Program-made: the position numbers and the translations under genes | The notes under the pieces: model-generated | Told to the model about the DNA's origin: nothing | What the model saw: the letters and a program-made list of their open reading frames with translations, nothing else | The model's database searches: none | DNA from: Deinococcus sp. AB2017081 | GTDB taxonomy: Bacteria > Deinococcota > Deinococci > Deinococcales > Deinococcaceae | NCBI RefSeq assembly: GCF_034440735.1 | Contig: NZ_CP140098.1 | Location: forward strand, 184,001-248,000 | DNA length: 64,000 nucleotides | Direction of reading: 5' to 3' | Shown here: positions 25,365 through 36,847 of the stretch, one piece after another | How the letters are laid out: the number at the start of each line of letters is the position of its first letter | Numbering within the stretch: position 1 is the stretch's first letter

Positions 25365-25820
25365 TCAGTGTTCACCACGGGCGGGGGCGGGCGCTTCTCG
25401 ATTCCTGACGGGCCGCGTGACCTGCCGCTCCACGCACGCGGGCAGGCCCGAGGGCGAGCCGGCGTGCAGGGCACGGTACGCGCTGGGGCTCACGCCGACG
25501 AGTTCCGTAAAGCGCGTGCTAAAGGTGCCCAGTGACGCGCATCCGACGTCGAAGCACACGTCCGTGACGCTGCGGTCGCCCCGGCGCAGCAGGGCCATGG
25601 CCCGCTCGATGCGCCGCGTCATGAGGTACGCGTACGGGGGCTCGCCGTACGCCCGGCGGAACAGCCGGCTCAGGTGCCCGGCCGACATGTTCACCCCGGC
25701 GGCGAGCGCCTCCACGTCCAGCGGCCGCGCGTACTCCCGGTCGATCCGATCCCGCACCCGCCGCAGCCGGGCGAGGTCATGCAGGGAGAGCGGAGATTCC
25801 AGCGCTTTGGGTGACGTCAT
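25365..25820 (-). CDS. AraC family transcriptional regulator (DNA-binding domain only)
   Basis: A 151-residue protein that is almost entirely an AraC double HTH: LDVEALAAGVNMSAGHLSRLF and SVTDVCFDVGCASLGTFSTR, plus FTELVGVSPSAYR. No ligand-binding domain is present, so it may be controlled by level or by a partner. The ATG at 25820 has GGAGG upstream; the ATG at 25850 lacks one. A promoter TTGCTC-N17-TATCAT precedes it. It is the first gene of AraC-VOC-DUF1801 and likely self-regulating. Confidence 0.5.
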   Translation of the reverse strand: MTSPKALESPLSLHDLARLRRVRDRIDREYARPLDVEALAAGVNMSAGHLSRLFRRAYGEPPYAYLMTRRIERAMALLRRGDRSVTDVCFDVGCASLGTFSTRFTELVGVSPSAYRALHAGSPSGLPACVERQVTRPVRNREAPAPARGEH

Positions 25821-25839
25821 GAAGTCGGCCTCCACTGAA

Positions 25840-25868
25840 ATGATATCCACATTTTACGCCTGGAGCAA
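25840..25868 (-). promoter_or_regulatory. Promoter of the araC-VOC-DUF1801 operon
   Basis: On the minus strand TTGCTC (complement of 25863-25868) and TATCAT (complement of 25840-25845) are 17 nt apart. GGAGG follows about 10 nt before the ATG at 25820. Confidence 0.5.
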
Positions 25869-25920
25869 ATCCATGGGGCCGGCTCGCGGCCCATGTGTAC
25901 TGGGAGGGCAGGACAACCGG

Positions 25921-26320
25921 GTGACGATGGCGTCTACGCATGGCCCCCTCACCCCCCGCCGCTGCGCGGCTCCTCCCTCTCCCGCAAGGGGAGAGGGAAA
26001 AAAGCCGAAGCATCCACCCTGCCCCGAACCGAATGCCATCGCATGTGGCCCCATCCGCTCAGGGGCGGCCCTTCGCTCCTCTTGCTCCGTCAACGTAGAC
26101 TTATCCGCTCATGGGCGCGAAGCGCGCGGGCGGTGACGGCGTAAACGCCCAGGGCAGGTACGCCGCCTCCGCAGCTCCGAGAACAAGGCCACCAGCGAAC
26201 CTCGCCGCGCACTTTGCCCAGCGCAGCGCCGCTCCCCCTGCCCCTCTGCTGCGCAGCTCTACGAGTCCGGGGTAGGGGGCTGGGGAGTGGGGAAGCCCGC
26301 CGCAGGCGCACCCCATCACG
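25921..26320. repeat. Mosaic extragenic repeat region
   Basis: The gap between araC (minus) and the SDR gene (plus) holds no gene. It contains a family A palindrome (25945-25997), ACCGAATGCCATCG (26028-26041), a block reading GGGCGCGAAGCGC then CGGGCGGTGACGGCG (26113-26141), and a CTGCGCAGCTCTACGAGTCC segment. The same blocks in the same order recur at 56510-56790, so this is a dispersed mosaic repeat. Confidence 0.5.
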
Positions 26321-26333
26321 CTAGCCTCCCTTC

Positions 26334-27080
26334 ATGACCAAGACCCTCCTCGTCACCGGCGGCAGCCGAGGCATCGGTGCGGCGACCGCCACCCTCGCAG
26401 CCCAGGCGGGCTACGCGGTGGCCCTCTCCTACCGCCGGGATGCGGCCGCGGCGGCCGAGGTGGTGCGCGGGATCGAGGCGGTGGGCGGCCGGGCGCTGGC
26501 GGTGCGGGCGGACGTGGGCGTGGAGGCGGATGTGGCGCGGCTGTTCGAGGCGGTGCGGGTGGAGCTGGGCCCGCTGTCGGCGCTGGTGAACAACGCGGGG
26601 ACGCTGGAGAGACAGGGGCGTGTGGACGAGCTGGACGCGGCCCGCCTGACGCGCATCCTGACGACGAACGTGATCGGGTCGTTCCTGTGCGCGGGCGCGG
26701 CGGTGCGGGCCATGTCGATGCGGTATGGCGGGGCGGGGGGCGTGATCGTGAACGTGTCGTCGCGGGCGGCGGTGCTGGGGTCGGGCGGGGAGTACGTGGA
26801 TTACGCGGCGTCGAAGGGCGCGGTGGACACGCTGACGGTGGGGCTGGCGCGGGAGGTGGCGGCGGAGGGCATCCGTGTGTGCGGGGTTCGGCCGGGCGTG
26901 ATCGACACGGACATCCACGCGCTGGGCGGCGAGCCGGGGCGGGTGACGCGCGTGGCCCCGGGCATTCCCCTGGGGCGGGGCGGCACGGCGCATGAGGTGG
27001 CGGAGGCGATCGTGTGGCTGCTGTCGCCGGGGGCGTCGTATGTGACGGGCACGCTGCTGGACGTGAGCGGCGGACGTTAA
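26334..27080 (+). CDS. Short-chain dehydrogenase/reductase
   Basis: A 248-residue classical SDR: TGGSRGIG at residues 8-15, LVNNAG, and the catalytic Ser/Tyr/Lys (VNVSSRAAV, YVDYAASKG), with a C-terminal GTLLDVSGG. It uses NAD(P)H, but the substrate is unknown (3-oxoacyl reductase or sugar alcohol type). TAGCCT (26322-26327) lies 6 nt before the ATG with no ribosome site, so the mRNA is leaderless. Downstream is the acyltransferase, with its own promoter. Confidence 0.5.
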   Translation: MTKTLLVTGGSRGIGAATATLAAQAGYAVALSYRRDAAAAAEVVRGIEAVGGRALAVRADVGVEADVARLFEAVRVELGPLSALVNNAGTLERQGRVDELDAARLTRILTTNVIGSFLCAGAAVRAMSMRYGGAGGVIVNVSSRAAVLGSGGEYVDYAASKGAVDTLTVGLAREVAAEGIRVCGVRPGVIDTDIHALGGEPGRVTRVAPGIPLGRGGTAHEVAEAIVWLLSPGASYVTGTLLDVSGGR

Positions 27081-27138
27081 CGGGCCTTGAGTCCGGTCAT
27101 TCCCGCACCGGGCCGCCCCGACCTACCGTGGACGCCGG

Positions 27139-28245
27139 ATGACCGTGACCGCCACCGACCGCTCCACCCCTGCGCCCACCCCGGCGGCCGTGCCGGCTCC
27201 TGCCGCGCGTGTGGTGGCGATCGATGTGTTCCGTGGACTGGCGATCCTGGCCGTCGTGGTTCACCATCTGGCCGGCATGGGTGTGCGCTACGCGCCCGAG
27301 GGGAGCGCCGTGGCGACCGCGCTGGCGATCCTGAACCGCTCCCTGCTGTTCGTGGTGCCCGCCTTCGTGTTCATGACGGCGCTGGTGCTGACCCGCTCGG
27401 CGCTGCGTCACTTCGACGCGGGGCGCTACTACCGGGCCCGCGCGAAGACGGCGCTGCTGCCATACCTGCTGTGGACGGTGCTGTATGTGCTGTTCCGCTT
27501 TGCCACCGGACAGGAGGACGCCGCCGAGTGGAGCGACCCGGCTCGCTGGGTCACCTGGGTGCAGTACGGCAAGGGCTATTACCACCTGTACTTCCTGCTG
27601 GTGGTGCTGCAGTTCTATGTGGTGCTGCCGCTGCTGCTGCCGCTGTGGCGGCGGCGCTGGCCGCTGTGGGGCGTGGTGGCGGCGGCCGCTGCGCTGCAAC
27701 TCGCGGTGTACGGCCTGAACCGCGTGGGCGTGCTGGACTTCGCGTTCCCGGCCACCATGGCCGTGTGGTACATCCCGGCACTGACCCTGGGCATGTACTT
27801 CGGTGCGAACGACGGGATGTTCGAAACGCTGTGGGCGCGTGGGCGCGGCTGGATCGTGGGCGCGGCGGTGCTGGGGCTGGCGTGGTTCCTGCCACTGTCG
27901 CTGGCCGCGCTGCAGGAGGAACCGGTGAACACGCTGGCCTTCAGTGCGGCGAACTGGGTCTACACGGCCGCGGCGGTGCTGGCGCTGTTCGGCGCGTCGC
28001 TGGCGCTGGCCGGCGTGGGCGGCCGGGCGGTGCCGGCACTGACGGCCCTGGGCGCCATCAGCCTGCAGGTCTACCTGCTGCACCCGGCGCTGCTGTACCT
28101 CATGGAGCAGTGGGGCTTTCCCGGGCACCCGGCGCTGTTCACGCTGACGCTGCTTGCTTACGGGGTGGCTGCACTGGTGATCCCGGTGCTGATCGCGCGG
28201 GCGCTGGCCGGCACCGCGGTGTCCCGCTGGCTGTTTGGCCGTTAG
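27139..28245 (+). CDS. Acyltransferase 3 family membrane protein
   Basis: A 368-residue membrane protein with about ten hydrophobic helices. It carries VVAIDVFRGLAILAVVVHH, the acyltransferase 3 signature with the catalytic His, after a Pro/Ala-rich N-terminal tail. The family transfers acyl groups to sugars, peptides or lipids at the cell surface. TACCGT lies 9 nt before the ATG. A biosynthetic partner is not evident in the neighbourhood, so the acceptor is unknown. Confidence 0.5.
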   Translation: MTVTATDRSTPAPTPAAVPAPAARVVAIDVFRGLAILAVVVHHLAGMGVRYAPEGSAVATALAILNRSLLFVVPAFVFMTALVLTRSALRHFDAGRYYRARAKTALLPYLLWTVLYVLFRFATGQEDAAEWSDPARWVTWVQYGKGYYHLYFLLVVLQFYVVLPLLLPLWRRRWPLWGVVAAAAALQLAVYGLNRVGVLDFAFPATMAVWYIPALTLGMYFGANDGMFETLWARGRGWIVGAAVLGLAWFLPLSLAALQEEPVNTLAFSAANWVYTAAAVLALFGASLALAGVGGRAVPALTALGAISLQVYLLHPALLYLMEQWGFPGHPALFTLTLLAYGVAALVIPVLIARALAGTAVSRWLFGR

Positions 28246-28280
28246 CTCCGTGACAGGCGGGCTCTGCTACGCTCAGGGGA

Positions 28281-29186
28281 ATGAAGCGCGTGGTCTTTCC
28301 GCTCCTGCTGGGAGCTGTGCTGGTGTCTCCTGCGGCCCTGACCGCGCTGCCCATCTCCCCCACCACGCCACCCGAGAGTGCGCCGGTGCCGCCCTCCCTG
28401 GTGAGTCCAGTGCCTGACCCGGCCGCCCCCATCCGGCTGCCGCACCCCCTGGGAGACGCCTTCCTGCTCCCGCCGGTCGCGTGTACGCCGACGTGCCCGC
28501 TGGTGGTCGTGTCGCACTCGCGCGGTATGACGGCCGACCTGAGCCTGACCCGGCCCCACCTGATGGCCCTGTATGCCCGCCTCCAGAACGCCGGATATGC
28601 GGTGCTGGTCAGCAACGATGCCGGGCCGACCACGTGGGGCGCCCCACAGGCCCTGACGTATTTGGGCGACATGCATGCCCGCGCCACCCGCCTGTTTCCC
28701 TTCGACGGGCACACCTTCAACTTCGGGTACTCCATGGGGGGGCTGCCCGCCCTGCTCACGGCGTATGCCGGCGTGTACCCGGTCTCCGGCGTGATGCTGC
28801 TCGACGCCCAGGTGGATCTCCACGACGTGTGGCGCGGCGGTAACGCCACCTTCATGGCCGACATCGCCGCCGCGCATGGCCTGAGGCCGGCCGATCCGCT
28901 GCCCCCCGGCCGGGATCCGGCCCGCGACTATCCCGGGGCCGGATCGGCCCTGCCGGTGCTGGTGGCGGGCAGCGACGCCGACTCGGCCGTGTCGTTCGCC
29001 CGCAATGGCATGGCGCTGTACGCCGCGAACACGTCGCCCGAGAGCCGTCTGCTGCGGCTGGCCGGGCCCCACCTGGGCGGCACCCACTTCGGCCCGGCGC
29101 TGGTCGATCCGATGCTGGACTTCCTGAGCCGCGTACGGGCCACGCAGCTGACTCCAGGCGCGACCACGCCCCACCGCACGCCGTAG
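28281..29186 (+). CDS. Secreted alpha/beta hydrolase (dienelactone hydrolase-like)
   Basis: A 301-residue protein with an N-terminal hydrophobic signal-like segment (residues 3-22) and a Pro-rich linker, so it is probably exported or anchored. The hydrolase core shows FGYSMGGLP, giving the GxSxG nucleophile (GYSMG), SDADSAVSF and HLGGTHFGP with a candidate His. A VVVSHSRG segment precedes the first strand. TACGCT (28268-28273) lies 7 nt before the ATG. The substrate is unknown. Confidence 0.5.
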   Translation: MKRVVFPLLLGAVLVSPAALTALPISPTTPPESAPVPPSLVSPVPDPAAPIRLPHPLGDAFLLPPVACTPTCPLVVVSHSRGMTADLSLTRPHLMALYARLQNAGYAVLVSNDAGPTTWGAPQALTYLGDMHARATRLFPFDGHTFNFGYSMGGLPALLTAYAGVYPVSGVMLLDAQVDLHDVWRGGNATFMADIAAAHGLRPADPLPPGRDPARDYPGAGSALPVLVAGSDADSAVSFARNGMALYAANTSPESRLLRLAGPHLGGTHFGPALVDPMLDFLSRVRATQLTPGATTPHRTP

Positions 29187-29191
29187 CATCG

Positions 29192-29995
29192 GTGTCCGGG
29201 CCGTCCCCCACCGTGCAGGAGGTCTGGGTCGAGCATCCCCAGGGCCGCCTGTACACCCGCAGCTGGACTCCGGCCGGTGCCACCCTGGGCACCCCGGCGC
29301 CCATCCTGCTGGTTCACGACTCCCTGGGTTCCGTCGAGCTGTGGCGTGACTTTCCAGAGGCGCTGTGTGCGGCAACCGGCCGTCGGGTCATCGCCTACGA
29401 CCGGCTGGGGTTCGGCCGCTCCAGCCCCCGGCAGGGCCCCCTGCCCCCCGATTTCATCGCCGACGAGGCCCGGACGACCGTGCCGCTGCTGCGGGCCCAG
29501 CTGGGCCTGGAGACCCTGATCGCGCTGGGCCATAGCGTGGGGGGCGGCATGGCCGTGCACTGCGCCGCGCAGTGGCCGCAGGCGTGCGTGGGACTCGTCA
29601 CGGAGTCGGCGCAGGTCGTTGCCGAGGAACAGACGCTGGATGGGATCCGCCACGCGCAGCAGCAGTTCCGGCAGGCCGGGCAGCGTGAGCGCCTCGCGCG
29701 CTACCACGGCGACCGGGCCGACTGGGTGCTGGACGCCTGGATCCGCACGTGGCTGGACCCGGCATTCGCGTCGTGGTCGCTGGCCTCCGTGCTGCCGCAG
29801 GTGGGCTGCCCGGTGCTGGCCATCCACGGCTCGGACGACGAGTTCGGCTCGCGCCGTCATCCGGAGCTGATCGCGGCCCTGTGCCGTGGCCCGGTTCAGG
29901 TCGAGATCATCGAGGGGGCCCACCACGTCCCGCACCGCGAAGACCCGGAGCGGATCGTGGCCCTGATCGCCGGCTTCGTGGCGGCGCTTCCGTGA
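29192..29995 (+). CDS. alpha/beta hydrolase
   Basis: A 267-residue cytoplasmic hydrolase starting at a GTG 5 nt after the previous stop. It has VHDSLGSVELW as oxyanion strand, DRLGFGRSS, the nucleophile elbow GHSVGGG, HGSDDEFG for the acid and EGAHHVPHRE for the His. All catalytic residues are present. It probably shares a transcript with the secreted hydrolase upstream. The substrate is unknown, and haloalkane-, ester- and lactone-hydrolase activities are all possible. Confidence 0.5.
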   Translation: MSGPSPTVQEVWVEHPQGRLYTRSWTPAGATLGTPAPILLVHDSLGSVELWRDFPEALCAATGRRVIAYDRLGFGRSSPRQGPLPPDFIADEARTTVPLLRAQLGLETLIALGHSVGGGMAVHCAAQWPQACVGLVTESAQVVAEEQTLDGIRHAQQQFRQAGQRERLARYHGDRADWVLDAWIRTWLDPAFASWSLASVLPQVGCPVLAIHGSDDEFGSRRHPELIAALCRGPVQVEIIEGAHHVPHREDPERIVALIAGFVAALP

Positions 29996-30013
29996 CGTGG
30001 GGGCCCGGCGCGC

Positions 30014-30370
30014 TCAGCCCGTCACCATCTCCTTCCAGCCGTCCACGTCCTCGCCCACGGTGAGCACCTTGCCACCACGCACCAGTGGCAGCCTCAGCAG
30101 TTCCGGCGTCTCGATGACTTTGGCGATGATCCCGTCCTCGGTGGTGCGCAGGTACGCGAGGTTGCTGCGCTCGTAGGCCTTGCCCTCCAGATCGAGCAGG
30201 GCGGTCAGGCCGAACTTCTGCACGAAGCGGGTCAGCTCGCCCCGGGCGATCGGCCGCTCGTGCAGATCCACGAAATGGATCTTCACCTTGCGTTCCTTGA
30301 AGAAGCGCTCGGCCGCGCGGGTCTCCCTGCTCTTGCGCGTGCCGAACACCTGCACCTGAAGGTCGGACAT
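30014..30370 (-). CDS. ArsC/Spx-like thioredoxin-fold protein lacking the catalytic cysteine
   Basis: A 118-residue protein aligned to the ArsC/YffB/Spx family: VQVFGTRKSRETRAAERFF matches the usual active-site loop, and LRLPLVRGGKVLTVGED matches the C-terminal substrate strand. The active-site Cys position is Ser14, and the protein contains no cysteine at all, so arsenate reduction by the usual mechanism is impossible. A TACACT box (complement of 30377-30382) 6 nt before the ATG indicates a leaderless mRNA. It is divergent from ada. A role as a binding protein is inferred. Confidence 0.5.
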   Translation of the reverse strand: MSDLQVQVFGTRKSRETRAAERFFKERKVKIHFVDLHERPIARGELTRFVQKFGLTALLDLEGKAYERSNLAYLRTTEDGIIAKVIETPELLRLPLVRGGKVLTVGEDVDGWKEMVTG

Positions 30371-30455
30371 GGGGGAAGTGTAGCGGGCACGGGCGTGGGA
30401 ATTTGGCCGCAAGAATCCGGTCACGGCCCCGCCGCACGGCGCGTAGCCTGCGGAC

Positions 30456-31496
30456 ATGACACACGCACCGACGACCGACGATGAGCGCTGGCACGCTGTC
30501 CTCGCGCACGACGCGCGGGCGGATGGCGCGTTCTGGTACGGCGTGACGTCCACCGGGATCTACTGCCGGCCCGGCTGCCCGTCGCGTCGCCCGAGGCGCG
30601 AGCACGTCAGCTTCCACGCCTCGCCGGACGCGGCGCAGGCCGCCGGGTTCCGGGCCTGTAAGCGCTGCACGCCGGAGCGCGTGGACGCCGCGGCGCGCGC
30701 GGTGGCACAGGGCCAGCACCTGCTCGACACCGCCGAGACCGCGCCGACGCTGGCCGACCTGGCTGCTGCCACCGGCCTGAGCCCCTTTCATCTGCAGCGC
30801 GTGTTCACGGCGCGCGTGGGTGTGAGCCCCAAGCAGTACGCGCTGCGGCGGCGCACGGAGCGCCTCAAGGAGGCACTGACCATGACCCCCACCGTCACGA
30901 CCGCCCTGTACGCCGCGGGACACGACTCGCCCGCCACCGTGTATGCGCCTGCCACCGACCAGCTGGGTATGACCCCCGGCGCGTACCGCCGTGGCGGGCA
31001 GGGGCAGACCATCCACTACGCCGTCACGGACAGCGTCCTGGGGCCGATGCTGGTGGCCGCCACGCCGCGCGGCCTGTGCGCGGTGCGCTTCGGCGAGCCC
31101 GGCGCGCTGGTCATGGAACTGCGGGCCGAGTACCCGCGGGCTGAACTGGTCGAGGACGCCGCGGTGCTCGCGCCGTCCATCGCGGGCGTCCACGCCCACC
31201 TCGCGGGCCGCGCCCGGCCGCTGGCCACGGACGTGCCGGGCACCGACTTCCAGCGGCGCGTGTGGGCGGCCCTCCAGACCATTGCGCGCGGCGAGACGCG
31301 CACGTATGCGCAGCTGGCCGAGATGATCGGGCAGCCGTCGGCGGTGCGGGCAGTGGCGCGGGCGTGCGCCACGAACCCGGTCGGCGTGGTCGTGCCGTGC
31401 CACCGCATCGTCCCCAGAGGCGGCGGGCAGGGCGGCTACCGCTGGGGCCCGGAGCGCAAGGCGCAGCTGCTGGCGCTGGAAGCGGAGGCCCGCTGA
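30456..31496 (+). CDS. ada: Bifunctional Ada: methyl-DNA repair and transcription regulator
   Basis: A 346-residue protein with the full Ada architecture. The N-terminal zinc domain has Cys37, Cys41, Cys68 and Cys71 (YCRPGC, CKRC), with Cys37 the phosphotriester methyl acceptor. An AraC HTH follows (about 85-175), then the O6-alkylguanine transferase domain with PCHR at about 314-317 (Cys315). It repairs methylated DNA and, once methylated, activates its regulon. TAGCCT (30444-30449) lies 6 nt before the ATG. It is divergent from the ArsC-like gene and convergent with ruvB. Confidence 0.5.
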   Translation: MTHAPTTDDERWHAVLAHDARADGAFWYGVTSTGIYCRPGCPSRRPRREHVSFHASPDAAQAAGFRACKRCTPERVDAAARAVAQGQHLLDTAETAPTLADLAAATGLSPFHLQRVFTARVGVSPKQYALRRRTERLKEALTMTPTVTTALYAAGHDSPATVYAPATDQLGMTPGAYRRGGQGQTIHYAVTDSVLGPMLVAATPRGLCAVRFGEPGALVMELRAEYPRAELVEDAAVLAPSIAGVHAHLAGRARPLATDVPGTDFQRRVWAALQTIARGETRTYAQLAEMIGQPSAVRAVARACATNPVGVVVPCHRIVPRGGGQGGYRWGPERKAQLLALEAEAR

Positions 31497-31504
31497 CCGG
31501 ACAG

Positions 31505-31542
31505 GGCGGGCCGGGCCCCACGTCGAGGTGGCCCGGCCCGCC
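31505..31542. terminator. Bidirectional terminator between ada and ruvB
   Basis: A perfect 12-bp GC stem (31505-31516 with 31531-31542) with a 14-nt loop sits between the two convergent genes. No T-run follows, so termination would rely on stem strength or Rho. Confidence 0.5.
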
Positions 31543-31557
31543 GCAGGTCGCCCCGCG

Positions 31558-32562
31558 TCAGTTCACGTACAGCCCGAGATCGCCGTCCCCGCCGCCCACG
31601 GGCAGGCCGAGGTGGTCGTAGGCGTGCGCCGTGGCGACCCGGCCGCGCGGCGTGCGCTTGATGAAGCCCAGCTGGATCAGGTACGGCTCGTACACGTCCT
31701 CCAGCGTCAGGGCGTCCTCGGAAATGGCAGTCGCCAGGGTGTCCACGCCGACCGGGCCGCCCGCGAAGCGGTGGATCAGGGTCTCCAGGTACTTCTTGTC
31801 GCGGTCGTCGAGGCCCGCGGAGTCCAGGCCCAGCTTGTCCAGGGCGCTGTACGCCCGCTCGATACTGATGGTGCTCTCGCCGGCCACCTCGGCGTAGTCG
31901 CGCACGCGACGCAGCAGCCGCTTGGCGATGCGCATGGTGCCGCGCGAGCGCGCGCCGACCTCCAGCGCCGCCGTCTCGTCCAGCCCGAAGCCGAGCAGGC
32001 GGGCGTCGCGCAGGAGGTTCGTGGCGATCTCCTCGGGCGTGTAGTACTCGAGGTGCTCGATGATCCCGAAGCGGCTGCGCATGGGGGCGGTGATCAGGCC
32101 CGGGCGGGTGGTCGCGCCGACCAGCGTGAAGCGCGGCAGGGGCAGCTCGATGGTGCGCGCCGCGGGCCCCTGCCCGAGCACGATGTCGAGCTTGAAGTCC
32201 TCCATGGCGGGGTACAGGTGCTCCTCCGCCACGCGGCCCAGGCGGTGGATCTCGTCGATGAACAGCACGTCCCCCTCCTCCAGCGAGTTCGTGAGGATGG
32301 CGGCGAGGTCGCCGGGCTTCTCGATGGCGGGGCCACTGGTCACGCGGATGTTCACGCCGAGTTCCGCGGCGATGATGTGCGCCAGGGTGGTCTTGCCCAG
32401 GCCGGGCGGGCCGAAGAGCAGGGTGTGGTCGAGGGCCTCGCGGCGGCCACGGGCGGCCTGGAGGTACACGCCCATCTTGTCCTTGAGCCGCTCCTGCCCG
32501 ACGTATTCGGCCAGGGTCTTGGGCCGCAGCGCGGCGTCGAGTCCGGGGGCAGCATCGGTCAT
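31558..32562 (-). CDS. ruvB: Holliday junction branch-migration helicase RuvB
   Basis: A 334-residue RuvB of normal length. Walker [10 protein letters not shown] is at residues 51-59 and Walker B FIDEIHR near 100. [16 protein letters not shown] (sensor I and arginine-finger region) and the C-terminal winged-helix [15 protein letters not shown] are present. With RuvA and RuvC (not in this window) it drives branch migration in recombinational repair. A TACACT box (complement of 32569-32574) 6 nt before the ATG shows a leaderless mRNA. No palindrome resembling the Deinococcus damage-response motif was seen upstream. Confidence 0.5.
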   Translation of the reverse strand: MTDAAPGLDAALRPKTLAEYVGQERLKDKMGVYLQAARGRREALDHTLLFGPPGLGKTTLAHIIAAELGVNIRVTSGPAIEKPGDLAAILTNSLEEGDVLFIDEIHRLGRVAEEHLYPAMEDFKLDIVLGQGPAARTIELPLPRFTLVGATTRPGLITAPMRSRFGIIEHLEYYTPEEIATNLLRDARLLGFGLDETAALEVGARSRGTMRIAKRLLRRVRDYAEVAGESTISIERAYSALDKLGLDSAGLDDRDKKYLETLIHRFAGGPVGVDTLATAISEDALTLEDVYEPYLIQLGFIKRTPRGRVATAHAYDHLGLPVGGGDGDLGLYVN

Positions 32563-32612
32563 GCCGGAAGTGTAGCGCAATTTCGCTGTGAGCGGAACCG
32601 GGTGGCGAGAAT

Positions 32613-32641
32613 TTGACAGCAGACGACAGCCGCCGTACAGT
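32613..32641 (+). promoter_or_regulatory. Consensus-like promoter of the two-domain VOC gene
   Basis: TTGACA (32613-32618), a 17-nt spacer, then TACAGT (32636-32641). A leader of about 100 nt follows, ending in AAGGAGG before the ATG at 32752. Its near-consensus form contrasts with the leaderless promoters around it. Confidence 0.5.
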
Positions 32642-32751
32642 GGAAGTGTAAGGAAACAGACGCTCTGGCCCCGGTGATCCGCCGTCCCTGCCCCCGCCCG
32701 CCACGCGGGAAGGCCGCCGCATGCCCTGCCATCCGCAGAAGGAGGTTTCCC

Positions 32752-33516
32752 ATGCCAGTCGTCCAGGCCCACCCTGCCGGCACACCCACGTGGTACGACC
32801 TGACCACCACCGCCCCGGAGGCAACCAAGGCCTTCTACACGGCGCTGTTCGGCTGGGCCTTCGAGGATTACGGCCCTGCGCTGGGCCACTACCACCGTGC
32901 CCGCAAGGACGGTCAGGAGGTGGCGGGGCTCGTCCCCGCGTCGCCCGGTATGCCCAGCGCGTGGACGGTCTACTTCAGCTCCGACGACGCGCAGGCCGAC
33001 GCCGGGCACATCCGGGAACGGGGCGGCAGCGTCATGGTGGAGCCCATGCAGGTCATGGAACTGGGGCACATGCTGGTCGCGGCTGACCCGACCGGTGCAG
33101 TCTTCGGGATGTGGCAGCCGCTGGACTTCCACGGCTTCACCGTGGCCGATGAGCACGGCGCACCCACGTGGCAGGAAATCGTGACGCGCGACAGCGGCCG
33201 GGCGCTGGACTTCTACACAGGCCTGCTGAACCTCCAGAGCGAACAGGTACCGGGGGACGTCACGTACCACATGCTCCAGCGCAGCGGCACGAATGTCGTC
33301 GGCATCATGCAGATGGACGACGCGCACTGGCCCGCATCCATCCCGGCCCACTGGATGCCCTACTTCGCAGTCAGCGACGTGCACGCCACAGTGCAGCTCG
33401 TGCCCACCAGCGGCGGCACGGTCAGCGTGCCACCCTTCGAGACACCTTACGGCACCATCGCCGTATTGAACGATCCGGGCGGCGCGGTGTTCAGCGTGGT
33501 GCAGCTCCCGGCCTGA
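32752..33516 (+). CDS. Two-domain VOC family protein
   Basis: A 254-residue tandem VOC protein. Module one (about 5-125: [33 protein letters not shown]) and module two (about 135-254: [35 protein letters not shown]) are both complete. Duplicated VOC proteins of this type are often called glyoxalase or hydroxylase-like and bind small molecules. AAGGAGG precedes the ATG. It is divergent from ruvB and convergent with the SCO1 gene. The ligand is unknown. Confidence 0.5.
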   Translation: MPVVQAHPAGTPTWYDLTTTAPEATKAFYTALFGWAFEDYGPALGHYHRARKDGQEVAGLVPASPGMPSAWTVYFSSDDAQADAGHIRERGGSVMVEPMQVMELGHMLVAADPTGAVFGMWQPLDFHGFTVADEHGAPTWQEIVTRDSGRALDFYTGLLNLQSEQVPGDVTYHMLQRSGTNVVGIMQMDDAHWPASIPAHWMPYFAVSDVHATVQLVPTSGGTVSVPPFETPYGTIAVLNDPGGAVFSVVQLPA

Positions 33517-33530
33517 CCTGACGCGTGGCC

Positions 33531-34193
33531 TCAGCTGCCGTACTGGCGGATCAGGCCCGGCAGGTCGCGCTGCAGCGTGCCGTCGATCACGGCCCCGTTG
33601 CCGTATACCCGCACGAAGCGCCCCTGACCGTCGACCACGCTGACCTGATCGCCGTGCAGGGTCGCGGCGGTCGCCGCCGACTGGGCGACCGGAGTGGCAC
33701 CGTGGTCGCCGTGTGTCCCTGCGCCGTGGCCCTCGTCCGGCACCGGCGTGACCACGCTGACGAACATGGCGAGCGCCGCCTGATTCACGGCCTCCGTGGT
33801 GCCGGTCAGGCCCGTGAACGCCGGCTCGAAGCGGTCGAGGTACCCGCGCAGCACGGCCGGCCGATCATACGCCGGATCGACCGACACCAGTTGCACCTGT
33901 ACCCGCTGCCGCTGCTCAGGCGACAGGGCCGCGTAGGTGTTCTTCAGACTGGCAAGCGTGGCCGGGCACACGTCCGGGCAGCGAACGAACCCGTAGAAGA
34001 CCAGTCGCATCCGGCCGTCCCCGGCAGCCAGGGTGGTCGCCTGCCCGCGGTCGTCGAGCAGGGCGACCGCCGGCAGCGGTTTCGGAACGTCCAGCGCGTC
34101 CCCGCCCGTCAGCCCGGGGTTCGCCTGCCGGTACAGCAGCAGTCCCCCCAGGATCGCGGCCACGGCGAGCAGCGCGGCAGTCAGCACTTTCAT
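33531..34193 (-). CDS. SCO1/SenC copper chaperone for cytochrome oxidase
   Basis: A 220-residue membrane-anchored thioredoxin-like protein. The N-terminal helix (residues 3-21) anchors it facing outward. Cys72 and Cys76 (CPDVC) with His180 (TLHGDQ) form the copper site. It also has a His-rich insert, [11 protein letters not shown] (155-165), which is unusual and may hold extra copper. It delivers copper to the CuA site of subunit II. AGGCTA (complement TAGCCT, 34200-34205) lies 6 nt before the ATG, so it has its own leaderless promoter. It follows the oxidase genes. Confidence 0.5.
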   Translation of the reverse strand: MKVLTAALLAVAAILGGLLLYRQANPGLTGGDALDVPKPLPAVALLDDRGQATTLAAGDGRMRLVFYGFVRCPDVCPATLASLKNTYAALSPEQRQRVQVQLVSVDPAYDRPAVLRGYLDRFEPAFTGLTGTTEAVNQAALAMFVSVVTPVPDEGHGAGTHGDHGATPVAQSAATAATLHGDQVSVVDGQGRFVRVYGNGAVIDGTLQRDLPGLIRQYGS

Positions 34194-34231
34194 GCGCCCA
34201 GGCTAGGGCGCGGGCGGGGGCGGGGTGTCCC

Positions 34232-34310
34232 TGCGAGAGGCAGAGGGCAGAGAGCATTGAGCCAACAGCAAAAGAGAAGAGCAGAGGGAGTGGCCCTCTG
34301 CTCTCTGCTC
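34232..34310. repeat. Family B repeat (GCAGAGGGC unit), copy 1
   Basis: Between coxA/C and the SCO1 gene. It contains GCAGAGGGCAGAGAGC, then an exact 10-bp stem (34279-34288 with 34294-34303, loop AGTGG) and the inverted CCCTCTGCTCTCTGC. Related copies are at 43717 and 44239. The rest of the 195-bp gap shows no gene. Confidence 0.5.
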
Positions 34311-34387
34311 GTATCGTTGTCAGACTCCGCCGGGCCGGGCGGCCGGCCCGTTGACGCCGGGTCTACTCCCGCACCGGGAAGGCAGGG

Positions 34388-36843
<2,456 letters not shown>

Positions 36844-36847
<4 letters not shown>

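Noticed and set aside
32563..32640. Damage-response palindrome upstream of ruvB
   Set aside because: I looked for the 17-bp palindrome known from Deinococcus repair genes; only a leaderless promoter is visible.
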